This document shows positions 26,455 through 39,000 of a DNA stretch of 64,000 bases, piece by piece. Location of the stretch: assembly GCA_951640165.1 (NCBI GenBank), contig OX621266.1, positions 8,556,001 to 8,620,000 on the forward strand, in the 5' to 3' direction. Source of the stretch: Pseudoips prasinana. Taxonomy: Eukaryota > Arthropoda > Insecta > Lepidoptera > Nolidae. A program made the translations under genes and the position numbers. The notes below the pieces were generated by a model. The model saw nothing but the letters and a program-made list of their open reading frames with translations. It ran no database searches and had not been told where the DNA came from. The number at the start of each line of letters is the position of its first letter. Position 1 is the stretch's first letter.

Positions 26455-27611
26455 TGTGTGATGAATTACTGTTTTCTAAAGAAATGTTCCCGAGCTTAGG
26501 TGCAATTTTGTTGTTAAGATTTTGTATGATAATAAACTATTATGCCAATTTTTTTACGGTTCTTTCGTCCGATTACCGCGAACCGGGTAACCAAGGACGC
26601 GCCTCACCAAGGGCTATACAGAAACGATAAAAAAATGCGAAGTGTTCTTGAAAAAAAATTGAAATTTGGTCTAAAAACCTGTTTTTGAACCAATTTTTTG
26701 CCAAAATATGGGTTATTGATTTTGCAATTGCAATTAACGCGCAGAATCGACTTGCGATTTTGCGTGTAAATTGCTAAGAAAATACGGGACAATCGATTTT
26801 CTTTAATTTTCTTGGAGCCGGGAGTACATATTTCATGCCTACGCGTTAGGTATAGTCAGATTACAAATTACAATACAAAAATATTAAGTGTAAAGGCTAA
26901 AATTGAAAAAAATTTGTGTTATGAATAACTGTTTTCTAAAGAAATGTTCCCGAGCTTAGGTGCAATTTTGTTGTTAAGATTTTGTATGAAAATAAACTAT
27001 TATGCCAATTTTTTGACGTTTCTGTCGTCCGATTACCGCGAACGGGGTGTCTAAGGACGCGCCTTAACAAAGGCTATACAGAAACGATAAAAAAAGGAGA
27101 TGTGTTCTTGAAAAAAAATTGAAATTTGGTCTCAAAACCTGTTTTTGAACCAAATTTTTTGCCGAAATATGGGTTATTCATTTTGCAATTGCAATTAACA
27201 CTAAAAACCGACTTGCGCTTTTGCGTGTAAATTGCTAAGAAAATACGGGAAAATCGATTTTCTTTAATTTTCTTGGAGCCGGGAGTACATATTTCATGCC
27301 TACGCGTTAGGTATAGTCAGATTACAAATTACAATACAAAAATATTAAGTGTAAAGGCTAAAATTGATAAAATTGTGTGATGAATTACTGTTTTCTAAAG
27401 AAATGTTCCCGAGCTTAGGTGCAATTTTGTTGTTAAGATTTTGTATGAAAATAAACTATTATGCCAATTTTTTGACGTTTCTGTCGTCCGATTACCGCGA
27501 ACGGGGTGTCCAAGGACGCGCCTCACCGAGGGCTATACAGAAACGATAAAAAAATGCGAAAAGTTCTTGAAAAAAAATTGAAATTTTGTCTAAAAACCTG
27601 TTTTTGAACCA
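26455..27611 (+). repeat. Partial third 3,225-bp copy and 921-bp step
   Basis: Anchors at 26445, 26903 and 27364. It follows the start of the 3,225-bp unit to about 26,880, then resumes with the TGTGTTATGAATAACTG monomer that also lies at 25,985, so the last two monomers are repeated with a step of about 920 bp. After 27,364 the variants change to CACCGAGG. Confidence 0.7.
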
Positions 27612-29101
27612 AATTTTTTGCCGAAATATGGGTTATTCATTTTGCAATTGCAATTAACACGCAGAATCGACTTGCGGTTTTGCGTGTAAATTGCTAATAA
27701 AATACGGGAAAATCAATTTTCTTTAATTTTCTTGGGGCCAGGAGAACATATTTTTTCGTGACCACGGGTTATGTATAGTCAGATTACAAATTACAATACA
27801 AAAATATTTAGTGTAAAGGCTAAAATTGAAAAAATTGTGTGATGAATTACTGTTTTCTAAAGAAATGTTCCCGAGCTTAGGTGCAATTTTGTTGTTAAGA
27901 TTTTGTATGATAATAAACTATAATGCCAATTTTTTTACGGTTCTTTCGTCCGATTACCGCGAACCGGGTAACCAAGGACGCGCCTCACCAAGGGCTATAC
28001 AGAAACGATCCAAAAATGCGAAATGTTCTTGAAAAAAAATTGAAATTTGGTCTAAAAACCTGTTTTTGAACCAAATTTTTTGCCGAAATATGGGTTATTG
28101 ATTTTGCAATTGCAATTAACACGCGATTCTGCGTGTTAATTGCAATTGCAAAATCAATAACCCATATTTCGGCAAAAAATTTGGTTCAAAAACAGGTTTT
28201 TAGACCAAATTTCAATTTTTTTTCAAGAACATTTCGACGACTTGCGATTTTGCGTGTAAATTGCTAAGAGAATACGGGACAATCGATTTTCTTTAATTTT
28301 CTTGGGGCCGAAAGAACATATTATTTCGTGCCCACGCGTTTGGTTTAGTCAGATTACAAATTACAATACAAAAATATTTAGTGTTAAGGCTAAAATTTAA
28401 AAAATTGTGTGATGAATTACTGTTTTCTAAAGAAATGTTCCCGAGCTTAGGTGCAATTTTGTTGTTAAGATTTTGTATGAAAATAAACTATTATGCCAAT
28501 TTTTTGACGTTTCTGTCGTCCGATTACCGCGAACGGGATTTATAGGGTCGCGCCTCACCAAAGGCTATACAGAAACGATAAAAAAACAAGGGGTGTCCTT
28601 GAAAAAAAATTGAAATTTGGTGTAAAAACCTGTTTTTGGACCAATTTTTTTGCCGAAATATGCGTTATTCATTTTACAATTGCAATTAACACGCAGAATC
28701 GACTTGCGGTTTTGCGTGTTAATTGCTAAGAAAATACGGGAAAATCGATTTTCTTTAATTTTCTTGGGGCCGGGAGTACATATTTCATGCCTACGCGTTA
28801 GGTATAGTCAGATTACAAATTACAATACAAAAATATTTGGTGTAAAGGCTAAAATTGAAAAAATTGTGTGATGAATTACTGTTTTCTAAAGAAATGTTCC
28901 CGAGCTTAGGTGCAATTTTGTTGTTAAGATTTTGTATGAAAATAAACTATTATGCCAATTTTTTGAAGTTTCTGTTGTCCGATTACCGCAAACGGGGTGT
29001 CCAAGGACGCGCCTCAACGAAGGCTATACAGAAACGATCAAAAAAGGAGATGTGTTCTTGAAAAAAATTTGAAATTTGGTCTAAAAACCTGTTTTTGAAC
29101 C
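27612..29101 (+). repeat. 1,490-bp unit with foldback, copy 1
   Basis: Anchors at 27826, 28396 and 28855. The length equals three monomers plus about 107 bp, the excess being the inverted duplication at 28,125-28,236. Shared markers with copy 2 include TTTCGTGACCACGGG (about 27,744 and 29,236), CTAATAAAATACGGG, TTATAGGGTCGCGCC (about 28,540 and 30,030) and CAAACGGGG (28,990 and 30,480). I saw no difference between the copies inside the unit. Confidence 0.9.
28019..28236. repeat. Perfect foldback, 106-bp arms, 6-base loop (copy 1)
   Basis: The left arm (28,019-28,124) runs from CGAAATGTTCTTG to AATTAACACGC in normal sat1 orientation. The loop is GATTCT (28,125-28,130). The right arm (28,131-28,236) is its exact reverse complement and ends at CATTTCG. 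The normal monomer resumes with CGACTTGCG. So about 112 bp of the monomer were copied back in inverse orientation at the natural hairpin of the repeat. Such structures arise when a polymerase switches strand at a dyad; that mechanism is inference. Confidence 0.95.
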
Positions 29102-30591
29102 AATTTTTTGCCGAAATATGGGTTATTCATTTTGCAATTGCAATTAACACGCAGAATCGACTTGCGGTTTTGCGTGTAAATTGCTAATAAAATACGGGAA
29201 AATCAATTTTCTTTAATTTTCTTGGGGCCAGGAGAACATATTTTTTCGTGACCACGGGTTATGTATAGTCAGATTACAAATTACAATACAAAAATATTTA
29301 GTGTAAAGGCTAAAATTGAAAAAATTGTGTGATGAATTACTGTTTTCTAAAGAAATGTTCCCGAGCTTAGGTGCAATTTTGTTGTTAAGATTTTGTATGA
29401 TAATAAACTATAATGCCAATTTTTTTACGGTTCTTTCGTCCGATTACCGCGAACCGGGTAACCAAGGACGCGCCTCACCAAGGGCTATACAGAAACGATC
29501 CAAAAATGCGAAATGTTCTTGAAAAAAAATTGAAATTTGGTCTAAAAACCTGTTTTTGAACCAAATTTTTTGCCGAAATATGGGTTATTGATTTTGCAAT
29601 TGCAATTAACACGCGATTCTGCGTGTTAATTGCAATTGCAAAATCAATAACCCATATTTCGGCAAAAAATTTGGTTCAAAAACAGGTTTTTAGACCAAAT
29701 TTCAATTTTTTTTCAAGAACATTTCGACGACTTGCGATTTTGCGTGTAAATTGCTAAGAGAATACGGGACAATCGATTTTCTTTAATTTTCTTGGGGCCG
29801 AAAGAACATATTATTTCGTGCCCACGCGTTTGGTTTAGTCAGATTACAAATTACAATACAAAAATATTTAGTGTTAAGGCTAAAATTTAAAAAATTGTGT
29901 GATGAATTACTGTTTTCTAAAGAAATGTTCCCGAGCTTAGGTGCAATTTTGTTGTTAAGATTTTGTATGAAAATAAACTATTATGCCAATTTTTTGACGT
30001 TTCTGTCGTCCGATTACCGCGAACGGGATTTATAGGGTCGCGCCTCACCAAAGGCTATACAGAAACGATAAAAAAACAAGGGGTGTCCTTGAAAAAAAAT
30101 TGAAATTTGGTGTAAAAACCTGTTTTTGGACCAATTTTTTTGCCGAAATATGCGTTATTCATTTTACAATTGCAATTAACACGCAGAATCGACTTGCGGT
30201 TTTGCGTGTTAATTGCTAAGAAAATACGGGAAAATCGATTTTCTTTAATTTTCTTGGGGCCGGGAGTACATATTTCATGCCTACGCGTTAGGTATAGTCA
30301 GATTACAAATTACAATACAAAAATATTTGGTGTAAAGGCTAAAATTGAAAAAATTGTGTGATGAATTACTGTTTTCTAAAGAAATGTTCCCGAGCTTAGG
30401 TGCAATTTTGTTGTTAAGATTTTGTATGAAAATAAACTATTATGCCAATTTTTTGAAGTTTCTGTTGTCCGATTACCGCAAACGGGGTGTCCAAGGACGC
30501 GCCTCAACGAAGGCTATACAGAAACGATCAAAAAAGGAGATGTGTTCTTGAAAAAAATTTGAAATTTGGTCTAAAAACCTGTTTTTGAACC
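29102..30591 (+). repeat. 1,490-bp unit with foldback, copy 2
   Basis: Anchors at 29316, 29886 and 30345, all 1,490 bp after their partners. It diverges from copy 1 after about 30,591, where the next monomer carries CACTTAAAACC instead of CACGCAGAATC. Its second half is also the beginning of the first 6,276-bp unit. Confidence 0.9.
29509..29726. repeat. Perfect foldback, 106-bp arms (copy 2)
   Basis: Same structure shifted by 1,490 bp: left arm 29,509-29,614, loop 29,615-29,620 (GATTCT), right arm 29,621-29,726. The arms remain fully complementary and the two copies look identical. The foldback was therefore carried along in the 1,490-bp duplication and has not decayed since. Confidence 0.95.
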
Positions 30592-33500
30592 AATTTTTTT
30601 GCCGAAATATGGGTTTTTCATTTTGCAATTGCAATTAACACTTAAAACCGATTTGCACTTTTGCGTGTAAATTGCTAAGAAAATACGGTAAAATCAATTT
30701 TCTTTAATTTTCTTGGGGCCAGAAGAACATATTATTTCGTGCCCACGCGTTATGTATAGTCAGATTACAAATTACAATACAAAAATATTTAGTGTAAAGG
30801 CTAATATTGCAAAAAATTTGTGATGAATTACAGTTTTCTAAAGAAATGTTCCCGAGCTTAGGTGCAATTTTGTTGTTAAGATTTTGTATGAAACTAAACT
30901 ATTATGCCAATTTTTTGACGTTTCTGTCGTCCGATTACCGCGAACGGGGTGTCCAAGGACGCGCCTTAACAAAGGCTATACAGAAACGATCAAAAAAGGA
31001 GATGTGTTCTTGAAAAAAATTGAAATTTGGTCTCAAAACCTGTTTTTGAACCAAATTTTTTGCCGAAATATGGGTTATTCATTTTGCAATTGCAATTAAC
31101 ACTTAAAACCGACTTGCACTTTTGCGTGTAAATTGCTAAGAAAATACGGTAAAATCAATTTTCTTTAATTTTCTTAGGGCCAGAAGAACATTTTATTTCG
31201 TGCTTACGCGTTATGTATAGTCAGATTACAAATTACAATACAAAAATATTTAGTGTAAAGGCTAAAATTTAAAAAATTGTGTGATGAATTACTGTTTTCT
31301 AAAGAAATGTTCCCGAGCTTAGGTGCAATTTTGTTGTTAAGATTTTGTATGAAAATAAACTATTATGCCAATTTTTTGACGTTTCTGTCGTCCGATTACC
31401 GCGAACGGGGTGTCCAAGGACGCGCCTCACCGAGGGCTATACAGAAACGATAAAAAAATGCGAAAAGTTCTTGAAAAAAAATTGAAAATTTTGTCTAAAA
31501 ACCTGTTTTTGAACCAAATTTTTTGCCGAAATATGGGTTATTCATTTTGCAATTGCAATTAACACTAAAAACTGACTTGCGCTTTTGCGTGTAAATTGCT
31601 AAGAAAATACGGGAAAATCGATTTTCTTTAATTTTCTTGGGGCCGGGAGTACATATTTCATGCCTACGCGTTAGGTATAGTCAGATTACAAATTACAATA
31701 CAAAAATATTTAGTGTAAAGGCTAAAATTTAAAAAATTGTGTGATGAATTACTGTTTTCTAAAGAAATGTTCCCGAGCTTAGGTGCAATTTTGTTGTTAA
31801 GATTTTGTATGATAATAAACTATAATGCCAATTTTTTTACGGTTCCTTCGTCCGATTACCGCGAACGGGGTGTCCAAGGACGTGCCTTAACAAAGGCTAT
31901 ACAGAAACGATCAAAAAAGGAGATGTGATCTTGAAAAAAAATTGAAATTTGGTCTCAAAACCTGTTTTTGAACCGAATTTTTTGCCGAAATATGGGTTAT
32001 TGATTTTGCAATTGCAATTAACAAGCAGAATCGACTTGCGATTTTGCGTGTAAATTGCTAAGAAAATACGGGACAATCGATTTTCTTTAATTTTCTTGGG
32101 GCCGGAAGAACATATTATTTCGTGCCCACGCGTTTGGTATAGACAGATTACAAATTACAATACAAAAATATTTAGTGTTAAGGCTAAAATTTAAAAAATT
32201 GTGTGATGAATTACTGTTTTCTAAAGAAATGTTCCCGAGCTTAGGTGCAATTTTGTTGTTAAGATTTTGTATGAAAATAAACTATTATGCCAATTTTTTG
32301 ACGGTACTTTCGTCCGATTACCGCGAACGGGATTTATAGGGACGCGCCTCACCAGAGGCTATACAGAAACGATCAAAAAACAAGGGGTGTCCTTGAAAAA
32401 AATTTGAAATTTGGTCTAAAAACCTGTTTTTGAACCAAATTTTTTGCCGAAATATGGGTTATTCATTTTGCAATTGCAATTAACACTTAAAACCGACTTG
32501 CACTTTTGCGTGTAAATTGCTAAGAAAAAACGGTAAAATCAATTTTCTTTAATTTTCTTGGGGCCGGAAGAACATTTTATTTCGTGCTTACGCGTTATGT
32601 ATAGTCAGATTACAAATTACAATACAAAAATATTTAGTGTAAAGACTAAAATTTAAAAAATTGTGTGATAAATTACTGTTTTCTAAAGAAATGTTCCCGA
32701 GCTTAGGTGCAATTTTGTTGTTAAGATTTTGTATGAAAATAAACTATTATGCCAATTTTTTGACGGTACTTTAGTCCGATTAACGCGAACGGGATTTATG
32801 GGGACGCGCCTCACCGAAGGCTATACAGAAACGATCAAAAAAGGAGATGTGTTCTTGAAAAAAAATTGAAATTTGGTCTCAAAACCTGTTTTTGAACCAA
32901 ATTTTTTGCCGAAATATGGGTTATTCATTTTGCAATTGCAATTAACACGCAGAATCGACTTGCGGTTTTGCGTGTAAATTGCTAAGAAAATACGGGAAAA
33001 TCGATTTTCTTTAATTTTCTTGGGGCCGGGAGAACATGTTTCATACCCACGCGTTGGGTATAGTCAGATTACAAATTACAATTCAAAAATATTAAGTGTA
33101 AAGGCTAAAATTTAAAAAATTGTGTGATGAATTACTGTTTTCTAAAGAAATGTTCCCGAGCTTAAGTGCAATTTTGTTGTTAAGATTTTGTATGATAATA
33201 AACTATTATGCCAATTTTTTTACGGTTCTTTCGTCCGATTACCGCGAACCGGGTAACCAAGGACGCGCCTCACCAAGGGCTATACAGAAACGATAAAAAA
33301 ATGCGAAGTGTTCTTGAAAAAAAATTGAAATTTGGTCTAAAAACCTGTTTTTGAACCAATTTTTTGCCAAAATATGGGTTATTGATTTTGCAATTGCAAT
33401 TAACGCGCAGAATCGACTCGCGATTTTGCGTGTAAATTGCTAAGAAAATACGGGACAATCGATTTTCTTTAATTTTCTTGGAGCCGGGAGTACATATTTC

Positions 33501-35897
33501 ATGCCTACGCGTTAGGTATAGTCAGATTACAAATTACAATACAAAAATATTAAGTGTAAAGGCTAAAATTGATAAAATTGTGTGATGAATTACTGTTTTT
33601 TAAAGAAATGTTCCCGAGCTTAGGTGCAATTTTGTTGTTAAGATTTTGTATGAAAATAAACTATTATGCCAATTTTTTGACGTTTCTGTCGTCCGATTAC
33701 CGCGAACGGGGTGTCCAAGGACGCGCCTTAACAAAGGGTATACAGAAACGATAAAAAAAGGAGATATGTTCTTTAAAAAAATTGAAATTTGGTCTAAAAA
33801 CCTGTTTTTGAACCAAATTTTTTGCCGAAATATGGGTTATTGATTTTGCAATTGCAATTAACACGCAGAATCGACTTGCGATTTTGCGTGTAAATTGCTA
33901 AGAAAATACGGGACAATCGATTTTCTTTAATTTTCTTGGGGCCGGAAGAACATATTATTTCGTGCCCACGCGTTTGGTTTAGTCAGATTACAAATTACAA
34001 TACAAAAATATTTAGTGTTAAGGCGAAAATTTAAAAAATTGTGTGATGAATTACTGTTTTCTAAAGAAATGTTCCCGAGCTTAGGTGCAATTTTGTTGTT
34101 AAGATTTTGTATGAAAATAAACTATTATGCCAATTTTTTGACGTTTCTGTCGTCCGATTACCGCGAACGGGGTGTCCAAGGACGCGCCTCACCGAGGGCT
34201 ATACAGAAACGATCAAAAAATGCGAAAAGTTCTTGAAAAAAAATTGAAATTTGGTCTAAAAACCTGTTTTTGAACCAAATTTTTTGCCGAAATATGGGTT
34301 ATTCATTTTGCAATTGCAATTAACACTAAAAACCGACTTGCGCTTTTGCGTGTAAATTGCTAAGAAAATACGGGAAAATCGATTTTCTTTAATTTTCTTG
34401 GAGCCGGGAGTACATATTTCATGCCTACGCGTTAGGTATAGTCAGATTACAAATTACAATACAAAAATATTAAGTGTAAAGGCTAAAATTGATAAAATTG
34501 TGTGATGAATAACTGTTTTTTAAAGAAATGTTCCCGAGCTTAGGTGCAATTTTGTTGTTAAGATTTTGTATGAAAATAAACTATTATGCCAATTTTTTGA
34601 CTGTACTTTAGTCCGATTAACGCGAATGGGATTTATAGGGACGCGCCTCACCGAAGACTATACAGAAACGATCAAAAAAGGAGATGTGTTCTTGAAAAAA
34701 AATTTAAATTTGGTCTCAAAACCTGTTTTTGAACCAAATTTTTTGCCGAAATATGGGTTATTCATTTTGCAATTGCAATTAACACTAAAAACCGATTTGC
34801 GCTTTTGCGTGTAAATTGCAAAGAAAATACGGGAAAATCGATTTTCTTTAATTTCCTTGGGGCCGGGAGTACATATTTCATGCCTACGCGTTAGGTATAG
34901 TCAGATTACAAATTACAATACAAAAATATTAAGTGTAAAGGCTAAAATTGAAAAAAAATTGTGTTATGAATAACTGTTTTCTAAAGAAATGTTCCCGAGC
35001 TTAGGTGCAATTTTGTTGTTAAGATTTTGTATGAAAATAAACTATTATGCCAATTTTTTGACGTTTCTGTCGTCCGATTACCGCGAACGGGGTGTCTAAG
35101 GACGCGCCTTAACAAAGGCTATACAGAAACGATAAAAAAAGGAGATGTGTTCTTGAAAAAAAATTGAAATTTGGTCTCAAAACCTGTTTTTGAACCAAAT
35201 TTTTTGCCGAAATATGGGTTATTCATTTTGCAATTGCAATTAACACTAAAAACCGACTTGCGCTTTTGCGTGTAAATTGCTAAGAAAATACGGTAAAATC
35301 AATTTTCTTTAATTTTCTTGGGGCCAGAAGAACATATTATTTCGTGCCCACGCGTTATATAGTATAGTCAGATTACAAATTACAGTACAAAAATATTTAG
35401 TGTAAAGGCTAATATTGCAAAAAATTTGTGATGAATTACAGTTTTCTAAAGAAATGTTCCCGAGCTAAGGTGCAATTTTGTTGTTAAGATTTTGTATGAA
35501 AATAAACTATTATGCCAATTTTTTGACGTTTCTGTCGTCCGATTACCGCGAACGGGGTGTCCAAGGACGCGCCTCACCGAGGGCTATACAGAAACGATAA
35601 AAAAATGCGAAAAGTTCTTGAAAAAAAATTGAAATTTTGTCTAAAAACCTGTTTTTGAACCAAATTTTTTGCCGAAATATGGGTTATTCATTTTGCAATT
35701 GCAATTAACACGCAGAATCGACTTGCGGTTTTGCGTGTAAATTGCTAATAAAATACGGGAAAATCAATTTTCTTTAATTTTCTTGGGGCCAGGAGAACAT
35801 ATTTTTTCGTGACCACGGGTTATGTATAGTCAGATTACAAATTACAATACAAAAATATTTAGTGTAAAGGCTAAAATTGCAATTAACACGCAGAATC
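29621..35897 (+). repeat. 6,276-bp higher-order unit, copy 1
   Basis: Anchors at 29886, 30345, 30807, 31268, 31728, 32190, 32652, 33111, 33569, 34030, 34489, 34948 and 35415. Partner positions lie 6,276-6,277 bp downstream throughout. It begins with the right foldback arm and ends with a truncated monomer leading into the short foldback at 35,876. The length is not a whole number of monomers because it includes this rearranged piece. Differences from copy 2 include a 64-bp converted tract at 31,867-31,930 and single bases such as ATTGCAAAG (34,817) against ATTGCTAAG. Confidence 0.9.
31867..31930 (+). other. Gene-conversion tract inside the 6,276-bp unit
   Basis: In copies 2 and 3 (from about 38,142 and 44,419) this monomer reads GCGAACCGGGTAACC, CTTATCAAGGGCTTTACAG and ATGCGAAATATTCTTG. 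In copy 1 it reads GCGAACGGGGTGTCC, CTTAACAAAGGC and GGAGATGTGATCTTG. Both sides still carry private markers of this monomer: GGTTCCTTCG on the left (31,841) and AACCGAATTT on the right (31,971). Only the middle was replaced. Its GATGTGATCTTG ending also occurs at about 12,990, 16,678, 18,060 and 49,548, which are possible donor types. Confidence 0.8.
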
Positions 35898-36003
35898 GCG
35901 TGTTAATTGCAATTGCAAAATCAATAACCCATATTTCGGCAAAAAATTTGGTTCAAAAACAGGTTTTTAGACCAAATTTCAATTTTTTTTCAAGAACATT
36001 GCG
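35876..36003. repeat. Derived foldback with lost left arm and reversed loop (copy 1)
   Basis: Here the left arm is only 16 bp, ATTGCAATTAACACGC (35,876-35,891), the loop is AGAATC (35,892-35,897), and the inverted right part continues to about 36,003. Upstream the sequence jumps from TAAAGGCTAAAATTG straight into the arm. Compared with the 29.6-kb copy about 274 bp are missing. The loop AGAATC is the reverse complement of the GATTCT loop in the full foldbacks. Near the end it reads CATTGCG instead of CATTTCG. Confidence 0.9.
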
Positions 36004-39000
36004 ACGACTTGCGATTTTGCGTGTAAATTGCTAAGAGAATACGGGACAATCGATTTTCTTTAATTTTCTTGGGGCCGAAAGAACATATTATTTCGTGCCC
36101 ACGCGTTTGGTTTAGTCAGATTACAAATTACAATACAAAAATATTTAGTGTTAAGGCTAAAATTTAAAAAATTGTGTGATGAATTACTGTTTTCTAAAGA
36201 AATGTTCCCGAGCTTAGGTGCAATTTTGTTGTTAAGATTTTGTATGAAAATAAACTATTATGCCAATTTTTTGACGTTTCTGTCGTCCGATTACCGCGAA
36301 CGGGATTTATAGGGACGCGCCTCACCAAAGGCTATACAGAAACGATAAAAAAACAAGGGGTGTCCTTGAAAAAAAATTGAAATTTGGTGTAAAAACCTGT
36401 TTTTGGACCAATTTTTTTGCCGAAATATGCGTTATTCATTTTACAATTGCAATTAACACGCAGAATCGACTTGCGGTTTTGCGTGTTAATTGCTAAGAAA
36501 ATACGGGAAAATCGATTTTCTTTAATTTTCTTGGGGCCGGGAGTACATATTTCATGCCTACGCGTTAGGTATAGTCAGATTACAAATTACAATACAAAAA
36601 TATTTGGTGTAAAGGCTAAAATTGAAAAAATTGTGTGATGAATTACTGTTTTCTAAAGAAATGTTCCCGAGCTTAGGTGCAATTTTGTTGTTAAGATTTT
36701 GTATGAAAATAAACTATTATGCCAATTTTTTGAAGTTTCTGTTGTCCGATTACCGCAAACGGGGTGTCCAAGGACGCGCCTCAACGAAGGCTATACAGAA
36801 ACGATCAAAAAAGGAGATGTGTTCTTGAAAAAAATTTGAAATTTGGTCTAAAAACCTGTTTTTGAACCAATTTTTTTGCCGAAATATGGGTTTTTCATTT
36901 TGCAATTGCAATTAACACTTAAAACCGATTTGCACTTTTGCGTGTAAATTGCTAAGAAAATACGGTAAAATCAATTTTCTTTAATTTTCTTGGGGCCAGA
37001 AGAACATATTATTTCGTGCCCACGCGTTATGTATAGTCAGATTACAAATTACAATACAAAAATATTTAGTGTAAAGGCTAATATTGCAAAAAATTTGTGA
37101 TGAATTACAGTTTTCTAAAGAAATGTTCCCGAGCTTAGGTGCAATTTTGTTGTTAAGATTTTGTATGAAACTAAACTATTATGCCAATTTTTTGACGTTT
37201 CTGTCGTCCGATTACCGCGAACGGGGTGTCCAAGGACGCGCCTTAACAAAGGCTATACAGAAACGATCAAAAAAGGAGATGTGTTCTTGAAAAAAATTGA
37301 AATTTGGTCTCAAAACCTGTTTTTGAACCAAATTTTTTGCCGAAATATGGGTTATTCATTTTGCAATTGCAATTAACACTTAAAACCGACTTGCACTTTT
37401 GCGTGTAAATTGCTAAGAAAATACGGTAAAATCAATTTTCTTTAATTTTCTTAGGGCCAGAAGAACATTTTATTTCGTGCTTACGCGTTATGTATAGTCA
37501 GATTACAAATTACAATACAAAAATATTTAGTGTAAAGGCTAAAATTTAAAAAATTGTGTGATGAATTACTGTTTTCTAAAGAAATGTTCCCGAGCTTAGG
37601 TGCAATTTTGTTGTTAAGATTTTGTATGAAAATAAACTATTATGCCAATTTTTTGACGTTTCTGTCGTCCGATTACCGCGAACGGGGTGTCCAAGGACGC
37701 GCCTTACCGAGGGCTATACAGAAACGATAAAAAAATGCGAAAGTTCTTGAAAAAAAATTGAAAATTTTGTCTAAAAACCTGTTTTTGAACCAAATTTTTT
37801 GCCGAAATATGGGTTATTCATTTTGCAATTGCAATTAACACTAAAAACTGACTTGCGCTTTTGCGTGTAAATTGCTAAGAAAATACGGGAAAATCGATTT
37901 TCTTTAATTTTCTTGGGGCCGGGAGTACATATTTCATGCCTACGCGTTAGGTATAGTCAGATTACAAATTACAATACAAAAATATTTAGTGTAAAGGCTA
38001 AAATTTAAAAAATTGTGTGATGAATTACTGTTTTCTAAAGAAATGTTCCCGAGCTTAGGTGCAATTTTGTTGTTAAGATTTTGTATGATAATAAACTATA
38101 ATGCCAATTTTTTTACGGTTCCTTCGTCCGATTACCGCGAACCGGGTAACCAAGGACGCGCCTTATCAAGGGCTTTACAGAAACGATCCAAAAATGCGAA
38201 ATATTCTTGAAAAAAAATTGAAATTTGGTCTCAAAACCTGTTTTTGAACCGAATTTTTTGCCGAAATATGGGTTATTGATTTTGCAATTGCAATTAACAA
38301 GCAGAATCGACTTGCGATTTTGCGTGTAAATTGCTAAGAAAATACGGGACAATCGATTTTCTTTAATTTTCTTGGGGCCGGAAGAACATATTATTTCGTG
38401 CCCACGCGTTTGGTATAGACAGATTACAAATTACAATACAAAAATATTTAGTGTTAAGGCTAAAATTTAAAAAATTGTGTGATGAATTACTGTTTTCTAA
38501 AGAAATGTTCCCGAGCTTAGGTGCAATTTTGTTGTTAAGATTTTGTATGAAAATAAACTATTATGCCAATTTTTTGACGGTACTTTCGTCCGATTACCGC
38601 GAACGGGATTTATAGGGACGCGCCTCACCAGAGGCTATACAGAAACGATCAAAAAACAAGGGGTGTCCTTGAAAAAAATTTGAAATTTGGTCTAAAAACC
38701 TGTTTTTGAACCAAATTTTTTGCCGAAATATGGGTTATTCATTTTGCAATTGCAATTAACACTTAAAACCGACTTGCACTTTTGCGTGTAAATTGCTAAG
38801 AAAAAACGGTAAAATCAATTTTCTTTAATTTTCTTGGGGCCGGAAGAACATTTTATTTCGTGCTTACGCGTTATGTATAGTCAGATTACAAATTACAATA
38901 CAAAAATATTTAGTGTAAAGACTAAAATTTAAAAAATTGTGTGATAAATTACTGTTTTCTAAAGAAATGTTCCCGAGCTTAGGTGCAATTTTGTTGTTAA

